A DNA stretch of 64,000 nucleotides from Candidatus Thiodiazotropha sp. (GCA_023838465.1 JAIVEQ010000004.1:1-64000); one strand, 5' to 3'; counted from the first letter of the stretch, positions 28,034 to 35,774 are shown. A program made the numbers and translations. Notes: generated by a model not told the origin, from the letters alone.

Positions 28034-29104
28034 TTAGAAGCGGATATGCGCAGAGGTATTCAGGTTGTTACGACTACCACGCCAGTTGTCGATGTGATAC
28101 TTGGTAAATGGCAGACCGGTCTTTTCGAAAAACTTAGGCCAGCCAATTCGATCAGCCCATTCACCGATACGCTCCCAGTCCTTCGCATCATCCTTATAGG
28201 CAGCCAGAATCTGCTTCACGACTGCAGAGACTTCAGGCCAACGGGGTGGGTTGTTTGGCACACCGGCAGCTACCAATTTATGCAGGGTTGGTTTGGAACG
28301 GGCATTGGAGTTTTTGCCTCCCACCCAGATTGCAAACTTGGAGTGCTCGGGATCGTTGATCTGCATCGGTGGGCAAGGTGGAAAACATGCGCCACAACAG
28401 ATACATTTTTTCTCATCCACTTCCAGGGAAGGCTTACCGTTGACCATTGCAGGGCGGATAGCCGCAACTGGGCAGCGCGCCACTACAGAAGGACGTTCGC
28501 AAACATTGGCGACCTGATCATGGTCGATCTTCGGCGGCATGGTGTGCTGGATATTGATGGCAATATCACCTTGACCACCGCAGTTGATCTGACAGCAGGA
28601 GGTGGTGATGCGCACGCGGTTAGGCATCTCCTCTTTGACGAACTCGTCATAGAGATCATCCATCAATGCTTTAACAGCACCAGATGCATCTGTAGCTGGG
28701 ATATCGCAGTGTAACCAACCCTGGGTGTGTGAAATCATGGATACAGAGTTGCCGGTACCACCGATCGGGAAGCCTTCAGACTGCAGCTTGTCGATCAAGG
28801 GTTGTACTTTAGACTCTTCACTCACCATATACTCGATATTGGAACGAATGGTGAAGCGGACATAGCCCTCGGCAAATTCGTCAGCGATATCCATCAACTT
28901 ACGGATGGTATAGAGATCCATTTGACGTTGAGTGCCTGCACGCACTGTCCAGATGCTATCACCATTTTTTGCAACATGGTGTAGAACACCGGGACGAGGA
29001 CGTTCGTGCCAAGCCCATTGGCCATAGTTCTTCTTCAGGACGGGGTGTAAGTAGGCCTCCATCTCTGGGACACCACTCTCAATCGGCATACGAGGTTCCG
29101 ACAT
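28034..29104 (-). CDS. dsrB: Reverse dissimilatory sulfite reductase subunit beta
   Basis: This 356-residue catalytic subunit carries the siroheme/[4Fe-4S] cysteines in TSCCQINCGGQGD and a ferredoxin domain with CICCGACFPPCPP. In oxidative organisms DsrAB oxidises the DsrC-bound sulfur to sulfite in the cytoplasm. The start at ATG 29104 has GGAGG at ideal distance; the four upstream codons, opening with TTG, are not used. The subunit type (oxidative rDsr rather than reductive) is inferred from the neighbouring dsrEFH and dsrL genes, which are markers of sulfur oxidisers. Confidence 0.98.
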   Translation of the reverse strand: MSEPRMPIESGVPEMEAYLHPVLKKNYGQWAWHERPRPGVLHHVAKNGDSIWTVRAGTQRQMDLYTIRKLMDIADEFAEGYVRFTIRSNIEYMVSEESKVQPLIDKLQSEGFPIGGTGNSVSMISHTQGWLHCDIPATDASGAVKALMDDLYDEFVKEEMPNRVRITTSCCQINCGGQGDIAINIQHTMPPKIDHDQVANVCERPSVVARCPVAAIRPAMVNGKPSLEVDEKKCICCGACFPPCPPMQINDPEHSKFAIWVGGKNSNARSKPTLHKLVAAGVPNNPPRWPEVSAVVKQILAAYKDDAKDWERIGEWADRIGWPKFFEKTGLPFTKYHIDNWRGSRNNLNTSAHIRF

Positions 29105-29142
29105 ACCTACCTCCAAAAAAATAGGGTAATTGATTCGTTTTT

Positions 29143-29175
29143 AAGGGGCAGCCGGGCTATCCCGACGCCCCCCTT
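29143..29175 (-). other. Hairpin in the dsrA-dsrB gap
   Basis: On the minus strand an AAGGGG / CCCCTT outer stem and a CGGG / CCCG inner stem, joined by a small internal loop, fold around ATAG. A-rich rather than T-rich sequence follows, and the dsrB ribosome binding site lies shortly downstream. It is probably an intercistronic stability or pausing element, not a terminator. Confidence 0.45.
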
Positions 29176-29206
29176 ACATCCTGCTGTTAATCAGCAGAAA
29201 ACTGGA

Positions 29207-30451
29207 TTATTGAGCTGTCTTCCGCTCAGCCCATTTGGCCGCTTCTTCATCCCAATCATCCATTCGGACATAAGGATTCATGCGCGGACGTTCGATCATA
29301 TTGGGATCGATCTCAAGACCAACACCTTCCAGGAAGTTGACCAGACCGATTCGCTCTACCATCTCACCGGTACGCTCGTGCTCAAGGGCATTCTCTGCAA
29401 AGAAATCAAGGATCTCAGTCGCCAGCTCTTCCAGCGTCTCAAAATCCTCATCACTCTCTAATTTCATGAAGGGAACGATCACTGTGCCCAGCAGATCACC
29501 GATCTTCAATGTACGCTTACCACCACACAGTAGCGTGACACCTTTGTCATCACCGGGAGAAAGCGCCTTGTTCATCACGTTGATGCAATGCATGCAACGC
29601 ACACAAGATGGGTTGTCCACTGACAGGGTATCGTCGTCATTCAGAGACAGGGCCTTAGTCGGGCAGCGGGTGATGACATTGTCGATGGTGTACTTGCGAC
29701 CACGTGCTGCAACAAACTTCTTGACCTCTTCCTGGTCAACCTTCATGTCGTCGCGCCATGTACCGATGGTCGCCAGGTCGGCACGTTGCACAGAATTCAT
29801 GCAATCGTTGGGGCAACCGGAAACTTTATATTTAAATTTATAAGGCAACGCAGGACGATGCATATCGTCAAGGGCATTATTAACCAGCATACGCATGGTA
29901 CGACCTTCGTCAACGCATGAGTTCTCGCAACGGGCAGCGCCTACGCATGACATGCCGGTGCGTACAGCCGGGCCAGCACCACCAAGATCAAAGCCCATTT
30001 CATTCAGCTCATCAAATGCAGGTTGGACGTTATCTGTTGAACAGCCCTGGAACATGATGTCGCCGGATTGACCATGGAATGCAATCAGGCCTGAACCGTA
30101 TTTTTCCCAGATATCACACATCTTGCGGATGGTGTTGGTATCGTAGTGCATGCCTGGAGGCGGCATGATGCGCAACGTATGAAATTCGGCGGCTGCTGGA
30201 AACAAGGCCTGGCCATCATCACCTTTGAGTTCGGTAAAACGGGGGATGATACCGCCGCCATAGCCGATAACACCGACAGTACCACCTTTCCAGTAGCCTT
30301 TACGGGTCTCGTAGGAAGTCTCCAGCTGACCCAGCAGGTCAACCATTATGTCGTTATCTTTGGCGAGGCGCTTGAGGCCGGTGACGAACGAGGGCCATGG
30401 GCCGCTCTCCAGCTGATCAAGCATGGGGGTATCATGCATCTGTTTTGCCAT
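29207..30451 (-). CDS. dsrA: Reverse dissimilatory sulfite reductase subunit alpha
   Basis: The 414-residue subunit carries the siroheme-proximal cysteines in MSCVGAARCENSC and CPNDCMNSVQ and a ferredoxin domain (CVRCMHCINVMNKALSPGDD). The start is placed at ATG 30451 (MAKQMHDTPMLDQLE), which has GGGAG about 8 nt upstream and matches the N-terminus and length of A. vinosum DsrA (417). The open frame extends 16 codons further without support. It is the first gene of the dsr locus and is transcribed divergently from the 30.9 kb island. Confidence 0.98.
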   Translation of the reverse strand: MAKQMHDTPMLDQLESGPWPSFVTGLKRLAKDNDIMVDLLGQLETSYETRKGYWKGGTVGVIGYGGGIIPRFTELKGDDGQALFPAAAEFHTLRIMPPPGMHYDTNTIRKMCDIWEKYGSGLIAFHGQSGDIMFQGCSTDNVQPAFDELNEMGFDLGGAGPAVRTGMSCVGAARCENSCVDEGRTMRMLVNNALDDMHRPALPYKFKYKVSGCPNDCMNSVQRADLATIGTWRDDMKVDQEEVKKFVAARGRKYTIDNVITRCPTKALSLNDDDTLSVDNPSCVRCMHCINVMNKALSPGDDKGVTLLCGGKRTLKIGDLLGTVIVPFMKLESDEDFETLEELATEILDFFAENALEHERTGEMVERIGLVNFLEGVGLEIDPNMIERPRMNPYVRMDDWDEEAAKWAERKTAQ

Positions 30452-30930
30452 CACTCTTTCTCCCAGTGGTCGTTTTTCTAGGTCATCAAGCTGACGCATA
30501 TCCTGATTTCTCTTGGCTGAAGACCAAGACTATTGAATATGGCCGTCCGACCCGCAATCTAAACCTTTACAGGCGAATATTCTGTTTCTACTGGAGCGAA
30601 AGTTTAGAGTTTCCTAATGCAGACCTACATCCTTCCGATGGGGTGTAGAGAGATAGAACAGACTATCCCAAATGGGATATATTGATAGGCAAATCCAGCA
30701 AAAAAGCAGTCATTATTACAGCTTAATACCCTTATAATACAAATAGATAAAATCTATTATTAACTACTAATGTTCGATATGATACCCCACTCGCCATAAG
30801 GGATGATTTAAATACTAAATATTGCACAACAGGACTTGATCATCGGCTGCACATGTTGTTCAATAGGAATAACCGAGTAATTTACTGCGGATTTTTTCCC
30901 TTAATAGACAACTAGCGAACCTACCAAATC
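30452..30930. promoter_or_regulatory. 479 bp divergent regulatory region upstream of dsrA
   Basis: No coding sequence is visible. The AT-rich centre contains two perfect inverted repeats: TATCCC / GGGATA at 30664-30669 and 30674-30679, and AATAGAT / ATCTATT at 30742-30748 and 30752-30758. A TATAAT lies at 30733-30738. These are candidate operators or promoter parts for dsrA and for the divergent island. No FNR-type box is seen here. I cannot assign a transcription start with confidence. Confidence 0.45.
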
Positions 30931-31107
30931 ATGCTGTACCTGAGCGAAGTAATGATGCAACATCCTGAGGTCGATAACTTCGACAAACTACTGGATGTCA
31001 TCAAAGAGCGATCAAAGTCGGAGCTTTTTTTCCGCATCGACGTAAAACCTCCCTTTTCTGACACACCTGACAATTGGGAAGACCGCCTTGAAGCGGCCTT
31101 TACCTAA
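30931..31107 (+). CDS. Possible small protein (58 aa), first gene of the Cas6-like / RspA island
   Basis: An ATG-initiated 58-codon frame ends 17 bp before the GTG of the helical-repeat gene. The predicted protein is acidic, with two short helical segments (YLSEVMM... and LLDVIKERS) and a polar C-terminus. It has no strong ribosome binding site at the first ATG, and a double ATG at 30952-30957 is an alternative. Its position directly ahead of, and co-oriented with, the sulfur island makes it plausible. I do not recognise a family. Confidence 0.4.
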   Translation: MLYLSEVMMQHPEVDNFDKLLDVIKERSKSELFFRIDVKPPFSDTPDNWEDRLEAAFT

Positions 31108-31124
31108 GCAAGACGAGTAACCCT

Positions 31125-31835
31125 GTGAAGTACCTGGAGTCTGAAACCTACATTGGCAACAACGAATGTTCAGAAGATGCCGTTAAATCGAGCAAGCTTC
31201 TTGAGATTCGTCTGGAGGAGAAGCGAGACGAAATCGCAGTCCTCCCCATGGATGCTCCCATCGATAAGCACCTTGAACTCAACCTTGCATGCGGCTATAT
31301 CCTGCTTGATTTAAACCGATATTCAGAAGCGTGGCCGCTCGCCAAAACTGTTCTCGAACAAGCTTTGGAGGAAGATTTATGGCTCCGGGCGGTTGAGTCC
31401 TACGACATCCTCTATCAATCGGAGCAGGAAGATTCCATCAAAGCACTGGCACAAGGTATCTGGTTAGGGGTTACCTTCCCCATCGACCCTGAACTCAGTG
31501 TGGCGATGCTACAGCACTTGATTGATGAAACACCGGACAACTCCGATGGCGCAGCCGTAGCTGCTGTGACGGCTTGTTACATAGTCGATATCCGGACCGA
31601 GGATTCCGATCGAGAAGACCTCAAGTTTTTCACCAATCAACTCCTGGGTCAGGTAGCAAGGCGCCATAGTCAGGTGGAGGAACAGGAGATCTTTGACTTC
31701 TGGGTAGAGCGGATGGAACTGGATGATCCCGTTAAATTTCTACCTCGCCTGGCAAAGATCCTGGATCTGATTGTCGAAGATGAATGGTGGTTCGATCGAG
31801 ATCTATTGCGAAGTAAAATTCCTGAAAGTGTGTAG
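31125..31835 (+). CDS. Alpha-helical repeat protein of unknown function in the sulfur island
   Basis: The 236-residue soluble, acidic protein starts with GTG. The central part (about residues 45-190) looks like paired helices of a TPR/SEL-like solenoid (ELNLACGYILLDLNRYSEAW, then WLRAVESYDILYQ), suggesting protein-protein binding. Only 12 bp separate it from the Cas6/Cmx6-like gene, and it is followed by the DsrC-like gene, so these products probably work together. From memory, similar hypothetical proteins sit next to DsrC-like genes in other sulfur oxidisers; this needs a database search. Confidence 0.8.
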   Translation: MKYLESETYIGNNECSEDAVKSSKLLEIRLEEKRDEIAVLPMDAPIDKHLELNLACGYILLDLNRYSEAWPLAKTVLEQALEEDLWLRAVESYDILYQSEQEDSIKALAQGIWLGVTFPIDPELSVAMLQHLIDETPDNSDGAAVAAVTACYIVDIRTEDSDREDLKFFTNQLLGQVARRHSQVEEQEIFDFWVERMELDDPVKFLPRLAKILDLIVEDEWWFDRDLLRSKIPESV

Positions 31836-31847
31836 GCGGAGTAAGCA

Positions 31848-32507
31848 ATGTTCTGGCAGGAAGAGGTAGACGAAGGGCAATTTCTGGTACCGGATACCGT
31901 GGTTGACATGATCTTCAAGATCAAGTGTCCCACCCTCCCGGTTGATCATGCCTGGGCGCTTTCCGAAGCCATTCATCAACGACTGCCCTGGTTTCCTGAG
32001 GAGACCCAGACAGGCTTACATCTCATCTATGGCGCCGAATCCGGCAATGGCTGGGAGCGCCCTTCGCAGGGTACCGAACCCCTCTACCTATCACGTCGCA
32101 CACCATTGATTTTGCGCTTGCCTAAAGAGCGAGTCGAAGACGCCCGCATACTCACCGGTAAAACACTCAACATTGTCGGCAGTGAATTGCAGGTTGGTGA
32201 GGCTCATACCCGTTTACTTGGCATGACCACGACCCTCTATTGTCGTCACATAGTGGCTGAAAAAGATCAGACTGAAGAGGAATTTCTACAAATCGCCATC
32301 GAACAACTGCAAGCGCTCGGTCTTGGTTTCAAGAAGGTACTATGCGGTAAGGGGACCTCCTTCTCAACGCCACAGGGTGCCGTATCAACCCAAAGTCTGA
32401 TGGTTGCAGGCTTATCGCTGGATGATGCTGTCATATTGCAGGAACAGGGACTAGGTCAACTACGAAATAGAGGTTTCGGCTTGTTTATTCCACACAAGAC
32501 TGTTTAA
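31848..32507 (+). CDS. Stand-alone Cas6/Cmx6-like (RAMP-fold) protein
   Basis: The 219-residue protein has the layout of the Cas6/Cmx6 group (type I-MYXAN Cas6). After an N-terminal ferredoxin-like half come L-Y-L-S-R-R and a G-K-T-L-N-I-V-G strand. Next are a T-L-Y-C-R-H-I-V strand and the segment L-M-V-A-G-L-S-L-D-D. It ends with the glycine-rich loop GLGQLRNRGFGLFIPHK, the hallmark RNA-binding loop of Cas6 RAMPs. No CRISPR array or other cas gene is in the window. Genuine Cas6 cleaves repeat RNA; whether this protein is a nuclease is unknown, although several histidines (for example in IHQRLPWF and CRHIVAE) remain. GGAG at 6 nt supports the start. Confidence 0.8.
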   Translation: MFWQEEVDEGQFLVPDTVVDMIFKIKCPTLPVDHAWALSEAIHQRLPWFPEETQTGLHLIYGAESGNGWERPSQGTEPLYLSRRTPLILRLPKERVEDARILTGKTLNIVGSELQVGEAHTRLLGMTTTLYCRHIVAEKDQTEEEFLQIAIEQLQALGLGFKKVLCGKGTSFSTPQGAVSTQSLMVAGLSLDDAVILQEQGLGQLRNRGFGLFIPHKTV

Positions 32508-32568
32508 GATATCGCGCAATGTTTTTTGGCGAGGCCGCTTGCCTCGTATTTTTTGTAAGGAGAGATCA

Positions 32569-32913
32569 ATGGCATATGAAGTAAATGGTAATGAAATCGA
32601 GGCAGATGTTAATGGCTATCTGGCCAATCAAGGTGATTGGAACGAAGATGTGGCCAAGGTCATTGCAGAAGCAGAAGGTATCAACCTATCGGAAAAAGCC
32701 TGGGAAATCATCAACTACCTGCGCGACGAATATTTGAATAATGGCGGAAATCAACCTAATGAACGCCACATGGTTAAGCATTTCAAAAGCGTATGGACTG
32801 ATGAAGGCAAGGTGGATGCAAAAGCCCTCTATATCCACTTCCCGAAAGGCCCGGCCAAGCAGGCCAGTAAGGTCGCCGGATTGCCTGAGACAAAGCGTAA
32901 GGGCGGCTACTAA
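32569..32913 (+). CDS. DsrC-like protein without cysteines (RspA type)
   Basis: The 114-residue paralogue of DsrC/TusE keeps the N-terminal family pattern (MAYEVNGNEIEADVNGYLAN) and the helix-turn-helix-like core. It has no cysteine: the C-terminal arm GPAKQASKVAGLPETKRKGG carries S and G where DsrC has its two cysteines. The DsrC literature calls such forms RspA and suggests a regulatory rather than sulfur-carrying role. The start at ATG 32569 has AAGGAGAG upstream. It follows the Cas6-like gene by about 60 bp and is closed by a strong hairpin. Confidence 0.92.
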   Translation: MAYEVNGNEIEADVNGYLANQGDWNEDVAKVIAEAEGINLSEKAWEIINYLRDEYLNNGGNQPNERHMVKHFKSVWTDEGKVDAKALYIHFPKGPAKQASKVAGLPETKRKGGY

Positions 32914-32961
32914 GCCAATATCCATACATAAGCTACAGGGATCGTCACTCCGTTGAATAGC

Positions 32962-32988
32962 CACCCCGGACTTGCTCCGTCCGGGGTG
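32962..32988 (+). terminator. Hairpin terminator after the DsrC-like gene
   Basis: CACCCCGGAC and GTCCGGGGTG form a perfect 10 bp stem with a 7 nt loop about 50 bp after the stop codon. Only a short AATTT follows, so termination may need help. It probably ends the 31-33 kb transcription unit. Confidence 0.55.
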
Positions 32989-33081
32989 AATTTCAGTCAA
33001 TTGTTAAACCCTCTGGTTCCACTCTTCACCAGATTGCAATGATTTCAAAAAGTATGCAGTTTCGGATTAGCACTAGTAACG

Positions 33082-33756
33082 CTACACATCCCCCCACATG
33101 CGCAACAAGTTGGCATAGGATTTATCCACCAGGCCGGTAGTCTCATCATCTGCTGCTGTAGCCAACAAATGCTCACGAGCCAGATCCAGTTCATACAGCA
33201 ACTCACGCTGTGCAGGGTCTCGTACATAACTTTGAATCCATGCCAGTGCCACCAGACGTTCACCGCGACTCACCTCAGCGACCTGATGTAGGCTTGAAGA
33301 GGGGTAAATGACTGCACTACCTGCCTTCAATTTGACTCGCTTTTCACCAAAAGTTGTACGAACAATCAATTCACCCCCTTGATAAGTATCAGGGTCCCGG
33401 AGAAAAATCGTCATCGATACATCACTACGAAACCGCTGCCCGCTGAGTCCCATTAGTGGATCATCCACATGCTTCCCATAGGTCATTCCCGGTTGGTAGC
33501 GTGCAAAAAGGGGGTCAGCCATACGATAGGGCAGGACGGCTGAACGAAAAGTGGCGTTATGTGCCATAGCGCTGGTGAGTATTCGGATCAGCAACTCCAT
33601 CTGCTTTGGCTCACCACTCAGTTCCTGGTTGTTCTTGACACGCTGTGCCGACTTGCCAGCGGTCAATTTGCCGTCGACGAAGTTCGCCTGTGACAATACC
33701 TCATCGATCTTGTTTAATTGTGCCTGTTGCAGTAAACCCTCAATTTCCACCAGCAT
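33082..33756 (-). CDS. PiuC/YbiX-type Fe(II)/2-oxoglutarate dioxygenase
   Basis: The 224-residue protein aligns with the PKHD hydroxylase family (E. coli PiuC/YbiX, 225 residues). It shows the metal-binding HVDDP (H-x-D), the distal histidine in YPSSSLHQV, the R of SRGERLVALAWIQS (2-oxoglutarate side) and an NNQ segment near residue 45. These enzymes hydroxylate unknown, possibly siderophore-related or protein, substrates. The start is ATG 33756 with GGAGGG upstream; it overlaps the receiver-like gene by 17 bp, so the two are coupled. It converges with the RspA gene. Confidence 0.92.
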   Translation of the reverse strand: MLVEIEGLLQQAQLNKIDEVLSQANFVDGKLTAGKSAQRVKNNQELSGEPKQMELLIRILTSAMAHNATFRSAVLPYRMADPLFARYQPGMTYGKHVDDPLMGLSGQRFRSDVSMTIFLRDPDTYQGGELIVRTTFGEKRVKLKAGSAVIYPSSSLHQVAEVSRGERLVALAWIQSYVRDPAQRELLYELDLAREHLLATAADDETTGLVDKSYANLLRMWGDV

Positions 33757-34141
33757 CCGACCCTCCATCAACTGCTTCTAGTGCAACCTGTAAATGCTTC
33801 TCATCGATAGGAAAGGTCAACACCGCATGTACCGAATACCGTGTTTTTACCTTTTGTAGATTCTCCAGGTATTTGTTATCGATAAACACGATAACTTTTG
33901 CATCGGTATCATACCGCTGCAGGGTAGCTAACAAGGATTCAAGGTTACTGAGTCGATCTCGAAATTGTGGATCGGCATAAAATTCGGCAACCACTACCGA
34001 CGGTCTATGCCTTTTAAGCCAAGTCTGGGCCTTGCGTACTGAGTTAACCATCTCCACCCGATAACCCAAACGCTGATAGAGCGGTACAAAATTGGGATAG
34101 CCACCTAATTCAACCAATGCAAGTAATTCCCGATCGTCCAT
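33740..34141 (-). CDS. Degenerate response-regulator receiver-like protein
   Basis: The 133-residue protein has the alternating hydrophobic strands of a CheY-like receiver domain (YRVEMVNSV, PSVVVAEFY, AKVIVFID, VHAVLTFPID). The phosphoryl-acceptor aspartate position holds glutamate (VVVAEF), and the conserved lysine of the K-P motif is replaced (TFPI). It is therefore unlikely to be phosphorylated normally and may act as a constitutive or protein-binding pseudo-receiver. Its stop overlaps the hydroxylase start by 17 bp, indicating a functional pair. It lacks an output domain. Confidence 0.65.
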   Translation of the reverse strand: MDDRELLALVELGGYPNFVPLYQRLGYRVEMVNSVRKAQTWLKRHRPSVVVAEFYADPQFRDRLSNLESLLATLQRYDTDAKVIVFIDNKYLENLQKVKTRYSVHAVLTFPIDEKHLQVALEAVDGGSDAGGN

Positions 34142-34174
34142 AAGCTTGATTTTGCCTCGATTGGGCCTGATTAT

Positions 34175-34204
34175 AAACAGCTGAATTCCTGAGCTGTTTT
34201 TATA
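34175..34204 (+). terminator. Hairpin with T run in a divergent leader
   Basis: AAACAGCT and AGCTGTTT (34175-34182 and 34192-34199) form an 8 bp stem with a 9 nt loop. T-rich sequence (TTTTAT) follows on the plus strand. No plus-strand gene ends just before it, so it may be an attenuator in the leader of the gene at 34329 or a symmetrical operator between the divergent genes. Confidence 0.4.
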
Positions 34205-34328
34205 TCATCATTACTAACTCGAACAAAGGTTGGTAAACCCTCAGGTGAGTAGCTTCATTACTGAATAAGCTCATTTTTTTCAACTCGAATAACGCAGTAT
34301 ATAGAGATCAATTGAGGATTCTTGGATC

Positions 34329-34646
34329 ATGCAACTAAATCTGATTATTGATGACTGGTCAATGGACCTGGAGGTTACTGAGGAATACATACAGGCCATG
34401 AGCGACTCATTTATTATAATGGATAAAGACATGGACGAGGGTTGGCAAATTGGCCAGAAGTGGGTCAGCAATCTCAATCGAATTCAACGATGTCAACTGG
34501 CAGCCAGTAAACTGTTAGCTGCCCTTGAAACCAACAATGAAAAGCTTGCCCTGATGATGGGGGGGTATATTCTTTCTCGTATGAACGGGGTCAAACAAGT
34601 GATTATCGATAACAATGGCGAGCCAGAAGAGACCCATTTTAATTAA
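34329..34646 (+). CDS. Small soluble protein of unknown function
   Basis: The 105-residue acidic, helix-rich protein has a Trp-containing N-terminus (LIIDDWSMDLEV) and a conserved-looking segment DEGWQIGQKWVSNLN. A C-terminal helix pair and a short polar tail follow. It has no membrane segment, signal peptide or cysteine cluster. I do not recognise the family. It lies divergent from the receiver-like/hydroxylase pair and convergent with the large unknown at 34731, within the sulfur-associated island. Confidence 0.7.
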   Translation: MQLNLIIDDWSMDLEVTEEYIQAMSDSFIIMDKDMDEGWQIGQKWVSNLNRIQRCQLAASKLLAALETNNEKLALMMGGYILSRMNGVKQVIIDNNGEPEETHFN

Positions 34647-34730
34647 AACTGAATCAGTGAATTCAGGTTAAATCCAGCTGCGACACGGCAGTCATGCAAG
34701 TTGCGCCTGCAACGGCTTGTCGGATCAGGT

Positions 34731-35774
34731 TCAAAGCGTATTAGCCTCTACCAGTGATTTAATCTCACCCAGTGCTTTATCTGGATGCTCCTTGTACATC
34801 ACTACCAGCTGCTTAGCCAATTCTGACCAATGCTGCTCTCCCTGTTTAATAGACGTTTTTAAGGGCTCCCAATCACCCTCTTTGAACCATGCCTCATAAG
34901 CCGCAATAAGACTTGGAAATATGACCTTGCGCATACCACCAAGGCCACCAATGTAGAAATGCACCGATGCCTGATCTTCAATCTCCAGTAGGCGTGGCAG
35001 CGTGACTCGGCAATCGGCCCAATGATCACGAACTGCACGTGCCATCAACTCAGCTGGGGAATGGCCAAGGTCTAATATCATCCGGTTCCAAATCTCTCCC
35101 AATTGCTGTCCTGCCAAATACTCACCCTGTTCATGCAGCAACACAGCATCCAACTCCTTTTCAACCATCTGATCGAGGGCAACCTCCAGGTCATCTTCGA
35201 AATTGTAGTTGGCAAAGGCCCGACCCAAGGCATTGTCTGGACGTTGCCAACGCCAACTTTCCAGTTTTTCCCATAACAAACGTCTGAAGGATTCACGGCG
35301 AATAAAAATACGGTCACCCTGACACATCGCAGCGGGAGCCATCAGGTCACGGGCCAACTCGCGTCCCGCAACCCATACCGAGGCACCGCCAGGTTCTTCT
35401 CGTCGTTCCAGGTGGCCAAGAAAAAAGAGGGGTTTGTTCTTCGAACCATAGCCTGCGCTGTAGACCAAACCAAATGGTTCAAGTTGATCATTGATTGTAT
35501 CTACGTCGAAGGGATCGAATACCTGATCACGCAGCGGCAAGGAAACGAAATCATCCTCACTCAAGGAATCCCAAAGCTCCTCTCTCTCAGTCAGCCACTC
35601 CCCTACCGACTCATTTGTCAGTGAAGCACCATAATCCAGTCCGTTCTCCCAACGATAATATTCGCGCATTTTCAATAGATAGGTGCAAAGGCCATAATCG
35701 GTGCCATGACGAGCGTCCGATATATGGCAATTTCGTTGAACCGCACAGCATAGATGGTGAAGTGAGCCTTTCAT
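34731..35774 (-). CDS. Cys-rich N-terminus protein of unknown function (Sfum_1244-like)
   Basis: The 347-residue soluble protein opens with HHLCCAVQRNCHISDARHG and YGLCTYLLKMREYYRW. That pattern matches my memory of a family annotated as Sfum_1244-like, seen in sulfate reducers and sulfur oxidisers. Four cysteines and several histidines in the first 35 residues could bind a metal. The remainder is helical and acidic with no known catalytic motif. It is monocistronic between truD and the small protein at 34329. The function is unknown; its co-occurrence with sulfur genes is the only hint. Confidence 0.75.
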   Translation of the reverse strand: MKGSLHHLCCAVQRNCHISDARHGTDYGLCTYLLKMREYYRWENGLDYGASLTNESVGEWLTEREELWDSLSEDDFVSLPLRDQVFDPFDVDTINDQLEPFGLVYSAGYGSKNKPLFFLGHLERREEPGGASVWVAGRELARDLMAPAAMCQGDRIFIRRESFRRLLWEKLESWRWQRPDNALGRAFANYNFEDDLEVALDQMVEKELDAVLLHEQGEYLAGQQLGEIWNRMILDLGHSPAELMARAVRDHWADCRVTLPRLLEIEDQASVHFYIGGLGGMRKVIFPSLIAAYEAWFKEGDWEPLKTSIKQGEQHWSELAKQLVVMYKEHPDKALGEIKSLVEANTL

